64,000 nt of DNA from HOT-345 sp963531535. GTDB taxonomy: Bacteria > Patescibacteriota > Gracilibacteria > Absconditabacterales > Absconditicoccaceae. Location: positions 1 through 64,000 of the forward strand of contig CAUSGX010000001.1 in assembly GCA_963531535.1 (NCBI GenBank), written 5' to 3'. The notes under the pieces were generated by a model. That model was not told the DNA's origin. It was given only the letters and a program-made list of their open reading frames with translations, and did no database searches. Of this stretch, positions 19,159 to 31,454 are shown in pieces; the first letter of the stretch is position 1; each line of letters begins with the position of its first letter. The translations under genes were made by a program, and so were the position numbers.

Positions 19159-20250
19159 TTAAGCCACCAGTTCCTTCTTTGTATCTGGAGAAACTCTACC
19201 AGCTGATGCAATAAGCTGCTGCCTATCACCAGAAGCCTGATGCTTAGCCAACTGCAGATAATACGGTGGGCGCCCAAAATGACGATATCCAGTAATCTCT
19301 CTCACTCTATATCAAACTCAGCTCTTAGCAGTCTTTTGTCCATTGAGATCTAAAACTCACTTATCAGTTGAAGAGCCGATTGTTTTCACATACCATTTTC
19401 CATTCTCCTGATACGGCTGCCCAACAACCATCTCAATATGATAGATTGGATTATGCCTCTTCTTACCTGGCTGTTCATCCCAATACATAAAATCTCAAAC
19501 TCTGACTTCTTCTTTTGGGATATTAACATCACTGGCTTCAAAAGCCGCAGCTGTAAAGCGAGAATCAAACTTAATTCCCTGCTCCTGAAACGCCCAATTC
19601 CAAAGGCCTGAACAATCAAATCCACTTGGCCCCGTAGCTCACCACTGATATGGCTTTCCAATTTGCCCCTCCGCAGACTTGATTGTCGCCTCAATATACG
19701 GGATCTGCTCACTCGGTCGATTTTTAATCTCATGATGAGAATCTAGTGGTTGCACCTTATGTTCCTGAGAAAGAACTCCCCCAGTAGTGGAAGAAGCTGA
19801 AGAATTCTGATTCTCTTCATTTTTCTGATCTTGAGAAGTATTCTCCTCAATCTCTCAAGCAGAATCTTGACTTCATTCAGATTTTTCATCTATTTTACTC
19901 AAAACCTCAGATCTAAGCTGATCAAGTTGTTCCTTAGTATCAATCTTTTTTAGTTTTTCCCTAATCTCTGACAGCAATCCATGTAAAGAACTGAGCTCAA
20001 GCGCCTTCCCCATCATATTATCCTTGATCGCATCAAAAAATCACTCAGAAACCAGATAATCAACTACCATATCATCTGCGATACCAACGATAGAAAGCGG
20101 ATCTTTCTCCTTCATCTTTTCAACAACAGCTTTTGCTAAGTCAGTTTTGAGTTCTACAAGTTCTTCCTGAGTAGAACTAGCCTCTCAGCTCACTGCATCA
20201 ATAAATTGTCCTAAATGATCTAATGTTCACATTCTTTGTAATATAAGCAT
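19159..20250 (-). CDS. NlpC/P60 peptidoglycan endopeptidase
   Basis: 363 aa; ATG at 20250, TAA at 19159. The N-terminal half is helical and then Glu/Ser/Asn-rich (linker). Residues from about 195 form an NlpC/P60 domain: GKPYQWGATGPSGFDCSGLWNW with catalytic Cys near 213 and HIEMVVG with His near 271. These enzymes cut peptide stems of peptidoglycan. No signal peptide is seen, so export may rely on another route. It lies 6 bp after the 1348-aa gene and is probably co-transcribed with it. Confidence 0.8.
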
Positions 20251-20256
20251 ATAAAA

Positions 20257-23200
20257 TTATGAAAGCTCTTTTGTCAGCCAATCTGCCAACTTTTGCACGA
20301 TTGCATCATCTTTTAGAGCTCAACATTTTGCTTCTAAATCTGATCTCTTCACAAGTGTTGTACCATCAATAACCAGCGTCGGCTGAAATCTAAGCTTCAA
20401 AATCTCCAAGCTTGTAAAATCAGTCTTAAACTCAACCTTTTGCCCACGATATTTCGACACACATCGATTTCTAAAGTTAGCCAGCCAAAGCATTTCATGT
20501 AAAGAAAGCTCCAAAGATAAACCTGACAGTATAAATTTATCAGCCTTTTGCTCAAATTTCAACTTATAACCTCGGCTTTTAATCTCTGAACTCTTTGGTA
20601 AATATTCGATATTTCATCTTTTCCCCTGCCAAACGACAGTATCTTTCTGATTTTCAATCTGATGCTGCAAATCTCCAAGTCCTCAAATAACCGCCTCCTC
20701 AGGCTGAGAAAGTGTTTTGATTTCATAGGTGCACTCCGGGATTTTCGTATCATCAATATACGCAACCACCTCAAGAGAAGAAATCTGCTCCTGAATACGC
20801 TTATCAACTTGAGCGAAAAGTCACTGATTCAGATTCATTTTAGTAATATTCATCTTCGTAGTTCAAATATTTCTCAGCATCCATCACTCCAAGATCTTTT
20901 CAATCACAAGATTTGAAGCACGCAAAGCCAACTTACGTTCCTCAGATTTATCAGAGGACCAAAGTGATTTAAGCAACTTCTCTTCTCCATTGACCTTAAG
21001 TTTAAGACTTTCTAGCTTCTTGGCATAATACGCTCTAATTGGTTGCTGATCTAACGGAGAATCCTTTTCTACATTCAGATTTCCATCTTTATCAAAAATA
21101 TTCTGTTGACCAAGCCTAACTGCTTCTTGAAAACTCCCAAAATCATCAATATCGTTGGTCAACTTAAACTGACTCGCTCTCAAAAGTAAACCTTTATATA
21201 AATTTTCAAAATACTGAGCATATTCCTCTGACTGCCTCAATGTCAAAGACGCAGAAGTTCACGGAGCATACACCAATAGATTTACCTTAACTTGCTCTCG
21301 ATCTTTATATTTCTGACTGATCATAAGCTCAAGTTCCCTCGGCAAATCCAAATCATCCTCAAAGCTAAAGCTTCCATCGATTCCCCTCAAGTCCTCTAAC
21401 TTTTTATGTGCCAGTTCAACACGATCAATACACTTCTGCTGTTCAGGACTATATTTTGTCCTATCAGATACTAGATATTGCTTCTCAACTCCAGCAAAAG
21501 CATCCAAACCTCATATTTCTGAACTCATCGAACAAATCTTCATTTTTCCTCCTTCCCAAGTGAAAAAGCTTCTCTGCAGATCACCAAGCCCAGCCCTTTT
21601 TGCCTCAATAATCAGATAATATGGTAATTCCAAATACTCTCCATTAGAGGCATGATTTTTAACAAAAGTAGAAATCTGATTTTTGACCTTTGTTTGCTCC
21701 TCTAGCGTTCTGACCATAAGCTCCTCAGTCAAAATCTCTCTGAGCACTTTCTCAAACTCTTGTTGTAAATAAGGATCAATCGCCTCAGTCTTCGTATCAA
21801 TATTTGAGCCACGAATACCACTAATCAAGCGATCCACCAATCCAGGCACATCCGCAGATTTTATTTCCTTGGGAAACTGCTGTGATAATGCACGATCTAT
21901 CAGCCAATCTCTATTGATCTTCCACTCACTAGTATAATAAATACCATGAACTCCTCACTTATCCTCTGAAAAGAAAGCCATCAACTCCTCTGCTGAATTC
22001 GCTCCCTCATAGCCATAAAGTCTCTTTGCTAGTTGATACTTTATATTTTGACTTACATCATCAGAATACTCTAAATCTGAATTCCTCTCTTTAGCAAACT
22101 GAACAATATCAACTAATTCATTTTTATTCAAAGTTTCAAACTGTAATTTCTGCTCATCAAAACCATTCTCAATCAATTTTTCAAGCATAGCCATATTTCT
22201 ATTAGTATCCTGAGGAGAAAAGTGTGATACTTCCTCACTTCTCTGCTCAAGACTGAGCCATTCCCTATATTTTTTGATCAACTGTAAATTCTGACTATAC
22301 TCAGGAGAATCTCCCTCTGCCATCAAAGAATCAAAATCAGTAACCGAAATAAGCTCCTCAAAAAGAAAACGATTATTCTTTCTCAAATCCTCAAGCTTTT
22401 TAACTTTTTCTCTCGGAAAGTCTGCAAAAAATTCTGATTTAAACTGTGCTAGATTCTTGGCATAATCAAGGTTCTCATCCCATTTTTTAGCTTCAAACAT
22501 CTTCAAGTATCCAGCAGACTCTGCAACTAGATCAATCAAACCTGAGGTACCTGCTCAGCTTTTTAGCTTATTCATCAGATTCGGATTTTTAAACTGCTCA
22601 GTTAAATATTTAGTCCTAACAGCAATTTTCTCCTTAACTTTTTTCAAAGAAGTAGTAAACGCCTCAGCTTGCTCTGGGGACAAATCTTTCAAAAAATCTG
22701 ACTCAGATTTCCTAGAAGCGATATAATAATGAAGCATCTCATCTGTACTATCTCTCATCTCTTCAATAAAAAGGAGCGAATACAGAGCTTCATCCAGGTT
22801 TTTAGATTTTACATTATCTGCAGGAGCACCAATTTTCTCATTCCAAGACTGGTTTCAAAACTTTTGAGTATGTAGTCATTGCAAAACTGCTTGCCTAAGC
22901 TCAGCTCTACTCTGCCTCAAGAAATCCTCTCTATTCTGCAGATAAAAATCATGCGTATCAAAATACAAGGCATCAGCTCCAATACTCACAGCCGCAGTCA
23001 CTGCTCAAACCGCAAGTCAAACAACCACTCCAGGAGCACCACCTACAGCTCCAATCCCACCGCAAATAATAATTGCCTCTATCGCAAAAGATGAAAGTCA
23101 AACTGCAAGCTGGAAGTTTGCCTGATTTTTCTTGTTTTCTGCCCTTGTTTGATTAACCTTTGCGATCAATTCCGCTTCATCCATCGTCTCAAGGTAAGTC

Positions 23201-24303
23201 CACACATCTAGCCCAAGACATGCCACATCAATCATCATAGCAGCTTTCAAACTTTTTGCCCACTGTGTTAATTTTTTACCTTTTGACAAAACATTACTCA
23301 TCGCTTGAAACTCCTGAGCATCCTTAGCCGATCCTAAAAGCTTCAAAACATCATCGCTGAGTTCCATATCAACTTTTTTCAATTTCATAATCTCACGAAT
23401 CTCCGCAGGCGTCTTTCCAATCAATTCATCTGCATACGGAGCAATCTTTGAAAATTGACCAGGATGCATTCCAGCAGCAGTCAATAACTCATCTGGGATC
23501 TGTCCTTTAAGACTATTCCACTGTTTGAATGCCGTAAGTCCTTCATCATCCAAAGATTCAAATCCTGAACTCATCTTTTGAATCGTTTTATCAATATTTT
23601 TGATTTGTCTTTTACTCAAACGAGACCTCAATGCTTTTTTCTGATTTTCCAAGTTCTCAATAAGATCATGCATTCCAGATTTCATCTTTGCTGCATCAAT
23701 ATTATTCAGATTGCGAGCCTCAGCCTGCTTAATCAACCTATCCACAGTCTCAATTCCCCCAACTCCAAGTAGTGAAGTTCAAGCTCCATAGCCAATATTA
23801 TGCCGAGGATTTGCTGAAGTATTTGTAGAACTCTCAGCAGAGCTTCGACTAGTCTGTTCCTCTAGATCGACACCTGATGAGGTATTTCAAGAATGTTGAT
23901 CTGCGGAATGTGAAGTAGAATATGAAGTTCAAGAAGGATCAGAATTCTGATCTATATTTTCTGCCTCATCAGCTACAGGAGCTTCTCAGAGAATTTCAGC
24001 TTTAAGTCTGGAAAGTTCCTCTTGAGTATTTCTTTTTTCTATTTCTATTCTTTTTGCTTTCATAAATTCGAAAATCTCTTTTGCAGTCGAAGGCGCTACA
24101 AAATCAATAATATATCTCCACCAACCAAACTCCTTTGCCTCATCAAAGTGCTTTGGTAGCTCAGTTTTCCCAACAATAATATCCTTCACTTTGCTCTCAA
24201 TAGGCAAAAGTGCTATTGATTTAAACCATCAAAGCTCTTTTTTGAAATCCTCAAGATAATACCCGGAAATTTCCTGTTTGAGTGTTTCTACCTGACTTGA
24301 CAT
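20257..24303 (-). CDS. Giant protein of unknown function (1348 aa)
   Basis: 1348 aa when UGA is Gly; ATG at 24303 with AAAGG upstream, TAA at 20257. It has a soluble N-terminal part, a Ser/Thr/Gly/Asn-rich linker (about residues 107-185), a long charged helical region, a glycine-rich hydrophobic segment (about 403-447, with GGIGAVGGAPG and VVGLAVGAVT) and then about 900 residues of mixed helical sequence. The Gly-rich span looks like a membrane or pore-type hairpin. No enzyme motif found. Sits between a related giant gene and an NlpC/P60 hydrolase. Inference: secreted or surface protein. Confidence 0.7.
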
Positions 24304-24331
24304 ATGACCTTTATTATTTCATTACATAAAA

Positions 24332-27300
24332 TTAACCAAGCTTAGCTGCAAACTTAAAGAGGGATTTCACACAAGTTGCAAACTCATCAGCATTTTTTAT
24401 CGCCTTTTTAAATCCATCAGCTTTAATAGTTTTGAAAGTTTTAATCAAACTATCTAATTCTGAATCTAGCACTCAACCAACTTTCTTATTGAGCAATTTT
24501 GATAATTCATCGACATCAAGATTTTTCAAAATGTCATCAAAATTAGAAACCAATTTATTTCAATTAGCATCTACCGCATCCTGAAGACGAGAAAGTGTTT
24601 TTAGCTTTTTGATCGCTGCAACAGAGAGCCCAGCATCTTGAGATGGTCAAAACATATCTAAAACATCAGCTATTTGAGCAACTTCTGAACTCGTTTTTCA
24701 AGACAACATATCTAAAAATTCATCACAAGAATCAAGTTGTTGCTTGATTTTTAGCTTACCAGCATCTGAACCAGCTTTTTCTAACTGTTTTGATAATGAA
24801 GCTTTTGAATTAAGAGTTCTTTGCACAAGTCCCTTATACTCAGGACTATCCAAGAGCTGCTGAATACCTTTAAAATCAACAGGCAATCCCTTATTGAATT
24901 TATCAACTCCAATCTGCAGTGCATCTGGACTTACACCAGTCCTCACTGCCTCTCTAATATCTGAAGAATGATCAAAGTATTTTACAAGATCATCATACAG
25001 ATTTCTATGATTATTTCTCAAATCTAAGAGATATTGTTGCCCTACTCTTCTTGAAACATAGGTATCAAAAATCTTAGCAAGATACTCTTCTTTCTTCGTA
25101 TCTTTTGATATATTAAATATCTTGAGCCACTCTTCTCTTTTATCTACATCCATAAACGGAGCATGGCTCTTTCTACTCAAAATACGCTCAACTTTTTCAA
25201 GAGAAATATCTCAGTTATCAAGTGCGGTAAGCAGTTTTTCTTGTCCAAGTTCACCTCTAAAGAAAAGATTTGATTGTACCCAGCTTGGCGATCCATAGAT
25301 CATCTTATTTCTCAGTCTACTTCCAATCGCGGTTTTGTCCATCAACTTATTCATCACAAAAAATGGTACTGTCAACGGAGCACCCGCTGTTTTAAGTCCA
25401 AGAATCACAGTTTTATTACTCCTCATAAGCACTCCGGCAGCACTAATCACAATTCCAGTTCCCAAAAGCGAACCCATAAAAGTAGAAAAACCTGACAGAT
25501 ATTCTCAGTTATACACTTGTTTGAGACTCTTTCGTAAATTCTTTATTGATCCAAGCAAAAATCCTGGCACTCTGTAGATAATATTTCAGTTCTCATCGAT
25601 ATCTTTTTGGATAGTCATCTGTCCGAGGAAACATTCCTTTTTGAGTGCTAAAAGATCATTCATCACCTGGGCTGTTGCTTTAAGCTCCTCTGTAGGAATC
25701 TCCTCTCAATTCGCCAAACGCTGCTTTTGTTGCTGAAGAAAAGTCTGAGAACCACGAAGAATCTCATGAAGACCAGATTTTTCAATATATTCTCTCAAAC
25801 ATGCACTATCCGTTGCAAACAAATCTCCGTACATATTTAATACACTCTCCTCAACAGCATCAATCAATTCTTCATCAATATCTTTCGCAACATTTTCACA
25901 TGCCGATTGAAGATTTTTCTTCTCATCCGGAGTAAATGCTTCTCCAGACTTTTTATTGTATGCTACTTGCAAAATATCCGACTTTCCACTCTGAGCATCC
26001 AAAAGCTCATCTCTTCTCTGATCAAGTTTCTGAATTTCATCTTTGAGCTCCTGAGATACCTCTGCTGAATCAAGCCCATATTTTTTGAGAATATTCATCG
26101 CACTAGCAATTGGAGCATCCACAAATGCCTGATAATCAGGATCCTTTGCAATATACTTCCCAAAATTGCCACTATCTGCTAGAAGCTCTTTCTTAGAAAT
26201 ATTAAGGGTTTTAGATTTTTTCTCCGCAATAGCATCAGCAAGCTGATCCTTCTTTTCAAAAAGGAAAGTCTGAACTCTGATCCCTTGCCTAAAAAAATAC
26301 TTTAATTCATTCTGAGCTTCCTCACTATTTTCTCCCCAAGCCTTAATTTTATCTACGATTGACCCTTCAATATTTTCAACCAATTTCCAAGACGGCAACT
26401 TACTAAAAAATGATTCCACTAAAACAGCAAGTTTCTCGGTACTCCAGCTAAGAATATGGTTCTTCATCTTAGCGAATCCCTCTCCTAACAAGCTCTTAAA
26501 TGAACTATTTTGCTCCAAAATAGCTGCAACACTTCCATATTGATTATCCAGACAAAATGGGATGATTCACTTATAATTTTTAACATCAGGATTAGATTTT
26601 TTCATTTCATTAGAGATTCTCTGCATTTCTAGCTCATCCTGATATCCAGCATCAAGCTCCTTTTGATAAAAAGTTGAATATAAAACATCGATATTCTCCC
26701 CAATGGTCTCATAATTTTCAGCCTTTTCCTTATTTTCTGGATTAGAGTGAAACTTATCATAACCATTGTATTTATCTTCTCATGAAGCTCCCCTTGATGG
26801 CTCAGCATCGCCATTAAACCAGTTCCAGAGTTTACTAATCCCCCAAATTGAACCAGCAGTTATTCCGCCCCATTTCAAAGCCTTTCAAAACCAACTATTC
26901 CAAAATCAGCCTTTTTTCTCTTTTTTTGACTTTGATTCTTCTTTACTATTTTCCTCCTTTTCTTCTTCCTCATCACTACCAAAGAGCCACTTAACCCCCT
27001 TATACACAAGTGCAACAGCACCAACTCCTGTAGCTAGGAAACCAGCGGTACGAAGGATATTTTTCCCAGGTTCTTTACTCCAAGTTTCCTTACTACGCAC
27101 CGCATCTCGCTGCTCTCCAGTAAAATGCTTAATAGATGCCCAAGTTCACTCCTCCTTTTTCTGAGATGATGTTTTATCTTTCCTATTATCTGGATTCATA
27201 GTCCTAGAATCCTGATCCGCTTGATCTTTCCCTTGAGAAACCACACCTTCTAGTTTTCAAAGCTCTTTTGAAAAATCAGAAACCTTAGATTGCACCTCTG

Positions 27301-27508
27301 CAATCTTCTCTTTTACATTTTGATCTTTCTCCCTCTCAAACTGAACTTTTGCAAGCTCCTGAACAACCTGAATAGATTGGTAAAGTTCAAGCTTTTTCTG
27401 AGCCTTTTCCTTACTTTCTGTCAGTTTTTTTAAAGCATCAAGGTCCGCCTTGATCTTATCAGTCTCAGACTGCAAACTCTTTAAAACATCAATAGAATTT
27501 TGAACCAT
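24332..27508 (-). CDS. Giant protein of unknown function (1058 aa)
   Basis: 1058 aa; ATG at 27508, TAA at 24332. An upstream in-frame ATG (27607) is less likely, since a -10-like TATACT (27548-27543) lies between the two. The N-terminal coiled coil (1-90) is followed by hydrophobic spans near 152-172 and 203-222 with an acidic/lysine stretch between them, then long helical regions and another hydrophobic block near 678-715. No catalytic motif found. The gene leads a minus-strand block of 8.3 kb with the next giant protein and the NlpC/P60 enzyme, probably one envelope-associated system. Confidence 0.7.
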
Positions 27509-27641
27509 AACTACAAAAATATAAATAAAAATTCTCCATATAAGTATACATAAAAGTACAAAAAAAGAAAATTCTGACTCTTGTTTCTCTTGTTTATAGC
27601 TTGACATTTTTATTTTTTATGATTAGAGCATTATAATTGAC

Positions 27642-27670
27642 TTGCAATCTCTCCTGAGAAAAAATATACT
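27642..27670 (+). promoter_or_regulatory. Promoter of mraY
   Basis: TTGCAA (27642-27647), 17-base spacer, TATACT (27665-27670). Confidence 0.65.
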
Positions 27671-27732
27671 CAGAATCAGTTTTGAACAAAAAACTCAAGA
27701 AAACTCTTGTGATTTAATCCCACTAAGGAAAA

Positions 27733-28821
27733 ATGTCAACATTAGCAAACATAATCTGAATTTTAACCTATTCCTTGATCAGTATTGGGCTCGCTATGCT
27801 CCTCTATCCCCTGTATATCAAGCTCCTTAGAAAACTCAAAGCAGGAAAAACTATCCGTGAAAACAACGCCACTGGAGAGAAATCTGAAATATTTGCAAAA
27901 CTCCACTCTCACAAAGCGGGAACTCCAACTATGGGATGAGGACTCTTCATGGTGATTATGCTAATCATGATCTGACTTTCCTTTATCCTACAAAAAAAAG
28001 GAATCATCACCTACTCCCTCCGAAACAGTAAAGAAACCTATATTATTCTCTTCGGTTTTTTTAGCATGTGATTGATTGGACTAGTTGATGACTGGCTCAA
28101 TATCAAAAATTTCTGAAAGATCAAGTGACTAAGTGCAAAGGCAAAAATGACAGGGATGATCCTCTTTTCAGCATTCATCTCCTATTGGTTTTATGTAAAG
28201 CTAGGTATCGACTATATCAATTTACGACCCCTTTGATGAAAAATAGAAATCTGAATCTTCTTCCCAATTTTAACATTCTTCACGACAATTGGAATCGTTA
28301 ATGCCATCAATATCACAGATGGACTTGATGGACTAGCTGGCGGCCTCATCATCATCGTGCTCTGATGCCTTGGTATCTCAACCTTCCTCAATGGAACCTA
28401 TATCGCAACAACTATTATCTCTATTCTCATTTCAGTTTTAGTAGCTTTCCTCTTCTACAATATCAACCCAGCAAAAGTCTTTATGGGTGATAGCTGAGCT
28501 TTCGCACTAGGAGGAATTGTTGCTTCACTCCTCTACCTACTCAATATGAGATTTTGAATTATTATTCCCTTCATCATAATTTTCTGAGTTTTCATCTTAG
28601 AATTCCTCTCAAGCGGGCTCCAAATCTTCTGGAAAAAAATCCTCAAAAGAAAACTCTTCGCAGTAGCACCTTTTCATCATCTGCTTGAATACAAAGGAAT
28701 GCAAGAGTCTACAATTGTAATGAAAATCTGGCTTATCCAAGCAATCCTAGGTATTATCTGAGTTATTTTCATTCTTGTGCAATACTTGACTCTTAAACAT
28801 CCTATCATCTATATTTCTTAG
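27733..28821 (+). CDS. mraY: Phospho-N-acetylmuramoyl-pentapeptide transferase
   Basis: 362 aa; AAGGA before ATG 27733, TAG at 28819. Polytopic membrane enzyme with MraY motifs: KAGTPTMGG, GLVDDWLN, NITDGLDGLAGG, MGDSGAFALGG and APFHHLLE. Several of these glycines are UGA. It makes lipid I for peptidoglycan on the inner face of the membrane. It stands alone here, not in an mra cluster, with its own promoter and terminator. Confidence 0.92.
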
Positions 28822-28846
28822 ATGCTAATCAAAAAGCTCAATTACT

Positions 28847-28873
28847 ATCCTATGCAACTCATAGGATTTTTTT
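28847..28873 (+). terminator. Terminator of mraY
   Basis: Perfect stem ATCCTATG/CATAGGAT around caact, then a T-run. A near copy of this terminator occurs at 29727 beyond the next gene. Confidence 0.88.
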
Positions 28874-28892
28874 CAATCAAAAAAATCTGATT
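28848..28892 (+). repeat. Direct repeat, left copy
   Basis: 45 bp that recur at 29727-29771 with two mismatches; the unit covers the hairpin, the T-run and an AAAAATCTGATT stretch. The two copies bracket the lipoprotein gene at 29012. Confidence 0.85.
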
Positions 28893-28897
28893 TTGTA

Positions 28898-28925
28898 TTG
28901 ACTTTTTATTTAAAATAAATATAAG
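28898..28925 (+). promoter_or_regulatory. Promoter of the 29012 lipoprotein gene
   Basis: TTGACT (28898-28903), 16-base spacer, TATAAG (28920-28925). It shares the TATTGACTTT start with the promoters at 41027 and 57662. Confidence 0.6.
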
Positions 28926-29011
28926 ATAGTACGTAAATCTAAAAAGAAATCTAATTTCTTTAAGGATTGAGATCATTAACAAAACGTGTAATCAATTAAA
29001 TTTTAGATAAA

Positions 29012-29644
29012 ATGAGAAAAATCCCCCAACTCGTGACAAGCAAAGTGAAGACAGTAGCTTTGTTTCTCGTAACTCTTGTAGTAGTATCTCTCATAACTTC
29101 TTGTAAAAAAGAAGATATCAAAGATACAAATCAATCTTTAGAGAAAGAACCTTCTCAACAAATTCTGTTTTACCCACCTCAGAGTTCTATCACAAACCAT
29201 GTAGAATGGGAAAGTGAATTAGATATGACTAAAACGGAAGAAGGGTATCTAACACTTCGGATAAAAATCCCACACAGGAAGGCTAACGATGGAAAGATAT
29301 ATGATTTGGAGTATATCGAAGACATCACATTAGACGGACAATGGGAAATATTAGGCGATGGAATTGGTAATAAAGGTTTAGAAGTACTAACACTTTCTAC
29401 TAACAAAAAGTCTTTTAATATCACGCAAGATAATCCTAAACCAGAAGGATCGTTCATATACCTAGAACATCAATATGGTCTAACTGAAAGATTATCAAAA
29501 GGATATTGGAAGATAGGAAGACAGTGGATTAGTGGTAAGGTGAAGTATAGAACTACTGATCCTCTAGACCTAAATACGAATCCCAAGCCTAAAGAAGAAG
29601 ATAAAAAGGAGAAGAAAAAAACTCCAGTCCCCATAAGGGATTAG
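29012..29644 (+). CDS. Lipoprotein with no UGA codons
   Basis: 210 aa; ATG at 29012, TAG at 29642. Long basic N-region, hydrophobic core (VALFLVTLVVVSL) and lipobox ITSC followed by KKED, then a mostly beta-type body and a C-terminal Pro/Lys/Glu tail. All Gly codons are GGN; none is UGA, unlike neighbours of similar length. It is flanked by 45 bp direct repeats. The SCKK lipobox context is typical of Bacteroidota lipoproteins. Inference: recently acquired from a standard-code donor. Function unknown. Confidence 0.75.
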   Translation: MRKIPQLVTSKVKTVALFLVTLVVVSLITSCKKEDIKDTNQSLEKEPSQQILFYPPQSSITNHVEWESELDMTKTEEGYLTLRIKIPHRKANDGKIYDLEYIEDITLDGQWEILGDGIGNKGLEVLTLSTNKKSFNITQDNPKPEGSFIYLEHQYGLTERLSKGYWKIGRQWISGKVKYRTTDPLDLNTNPKPKEEDKKEKKKTPVPIRD

Positions 29645-29661
29645 ATTGATTGGCTACAAAG

Positions 29662-29708
29662 ATACAAGAGCTCTATTTCATTTAACCAATGAGATAGAAC
29701 TCTTGTAT
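29662..29708 (+). repeat. Long imperfect hairpin after the lipoprotein gene
   Basis: About 21 bp arms with few mismatches (atacaagag... with ...ctcttgtat) around taacc; no T-run follows. Possibly a processed 3-prime end. Confidence 0.6.
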
Positions 29709-29726
29709 ATCTAACAATTCAAAATG

Positions 29727-29771
29727 TCCTATGTAACTCATAGGACTTTTTTCAATCAAAAAAATCTGATT
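29727..29771 (+). repeat. Direct repeat, right copy (includes a terminator)
   Basis: Second copy of the 45 bp unit at 28848. The stem GTCCTATG/CATAGGAC plus T-run probably ends transcription of the lipoprotein gene. Confidence 0.85.
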
Positions 29772-29779
29772 CTTTCTCC

Positions 29780-29807
29780 TTGATTTTATATCGCAAATAA
29801 ATATAAA
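29780..29807 (+). promoter_or_regulatory. Probable promoter of tRNA-Arg/rpsO
   Basis: TTGATT (29780-29785), 16-base spacer, TATAAA (29802-29807), about 45 nt before the tRNA. Confidence 0.5.
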
Positions 29808-29851
29808 AGATCAGCATTCCCCTTGAGGAGGAAATTTTTGCATATACTCAA

Positions 29852-29923
29852 GCTCTCGTAGTTCAATGGATAGAATAGGCCCGTCCTAAGGGTTAGATGT
29901 AGGTTCGATTCCTACCGAGAGTA
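29852..29923 (+). tRNA. tRNA-Arg(CCU)
   Basis: Full cloverleaf: acceptor GCTCTCG/CGAGAGT, anticodon loop GTCCTAA, T-arm GTAGG-TTCGATT-CCTAC. The anticodon stem has two G-U pairs. CCA is not encoded. Confidence 0.9.
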
Positions 29924-29999
29924 CGTGGACATTCCGAAAAAGGCAATTTGCTTTTGGGTTTGTTCAGCATTCTTTTTATTTTTATAAGTGGTTTGTTTA

Positions 30000-30251
30000 A
30001 TGGCAAAAACACAGGAAAATGTATTTCAGAGACACGAGAGAGATACTGGGTCTCCACAAATGCAAATCGGTCTTTTATCTGATCAAATCGCAATGTTGCA
30101 AGCACATGTTGCAACTAATGCAAAAGATTATGATGCAAAGAGAAGTCTTTTGAAAAAGGTAGCAAAGAGAAGATCTTTCTTGAGATACCTTAAAACAAAG
30201 GATCTAGATGCTTACACAAAAATCAGTAAAAAAATCTGACTTAAGGTCTAA
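30000..30251 (+). CDS. rpsO: 30S ribosomal protein S15
   Basis: 83 aa; ATG at 30000, TAA at 30249 after a UGA-Gly near the end (KKIGLKV). HERDTGSPQMQIGLLSDQI and KKVAKRRSFLRYLK match S15, which binds 16S rRNA in the small-subunit platform. Follows tRNA-Arg and precedes rpsA. Confidence 0.93.
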
Positions 30252-30288
30252 TTATTCTTAATTTTATTTATTTAATTTTACATCATTA

Positions 30289-31437
30289 ATGGCTAAAAAA
30301 GCTACTGCCCCAGCGGCAAGCCAGTTCACAGTTCCTCTTATCAAGGAAGGGCAAAAAGTAAAGTGAACAATCCTTAAAGAAATTGAAAACGGAGTTCTTG
30401 TAAACTGCGAAAACGGTGCATTTACTGGTATCATCCTTTCAAAAGAAGCTAAGGAACTTAAAAGATCACAGTTTGATCTTAATCCATCTACAGAACTTGA
30501 GCTTGAGATCATCAATCCAGCTGTAAGACACGAAGATGGATACTACATCGTTTCAGTAACTAGACTCCTCCAATACGACGTATGGAAATCAGTTATTGCA
30601 AAGTTCGAAAAAGATGAAATCATCACTGTTGTTCCTACTGAGGCAAACCTTGGAGGACTTTTGATCGATATGCATGGTATCAAGGGATTCATCCCATTGT
30701 CTCAACTTGCTCCTATCCACTACCCTAGAGTAGAAGATGGAGATCAAGAAGCTATCTTTGATAAACTTCTTGAACTTATCGGACAGGAAATCAAAGTAAG
30801 AGTTATCAATATCGATGAAGAAGACAGAAGAATCATCCTTTCTGAAAGAGAAGCTCTCAAAGAAGAAAGAGAAAAAGTTCTTGCTGAACTTGAAGTTGGA
30901 AAGGTATTTGATGGAGTTGTTTCAGGAATCTCTTCATACGGACTTTTCGTGACTATCGGAGGCACTGTTGAAGGTCTTGTTCACATCTCAGAAATTACTT
31001 ACGGACACGTAAATGATATCGATAGACTTGGAAAGATCGGAGACAAGATGCAAGTTAAAGTAATTGGTCTTGAAAACGGAAAGATCTCTCTTTCAAGCAA
31101 GCAACTCAAAGGAGATCCTTGGTCAGAGCTTCCAAAGAAGTACAAGGTTGGAGATATCATCGAAGGAGAAATCATCAGATTCGTACCTTATGGAGTATTC
31201 GTGAGAGTATTTGACGATATCAATGGACTTGTTCACCTTAGCGAGCTTTCTCAAAAGGCAGTTAACAACCCAAATGAAATCGTAAAACTTGGACAAATTG
31301 TAAAGGCTAAGCTTATTCTCATCGATCCTAAAAATAGAAAGATCGGACTTTCAATGAAACACTTGGAAGAAAAAGCTGAAGGAGAAACTACAAAAAAAGC
31401 TCCTAAAGCAAAAGAAGCTACTGAAGATGCAGAATAA
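30289..31437 (+). CDS. rpsA: 30S ribosomal protein S1 (four S1 domains)
   Basis: 382 aa; ATG at 30289, TAA at 31435. Four S1/OB repeats are visible, with the typical GxxxxGxV and GLVHxSE motifs best seen in domains 3 and 4 (VEGLVHISEI, INGLVHLSEL), and a C-terminal Lys/Ala/Glu tail. E. coli S1 has six domains; four is common in other phyla. It binds mRNA to the 30S subunit. Only one UGA-Gly (VKGTILKE), fitting a highly expressed gene. Confidence 0.9.
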
Positions 31438-31454
31438 TCTGTCATTAGATAGCA

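Noticed and set aside
26766..27164. A 132-aa open frame on the plus strand
   Set aside because: It is antisense to the giant minus-strand gene, low-complexity (Ser/Phe/Pro-rich) and has no start signals; it is a shadow frame.
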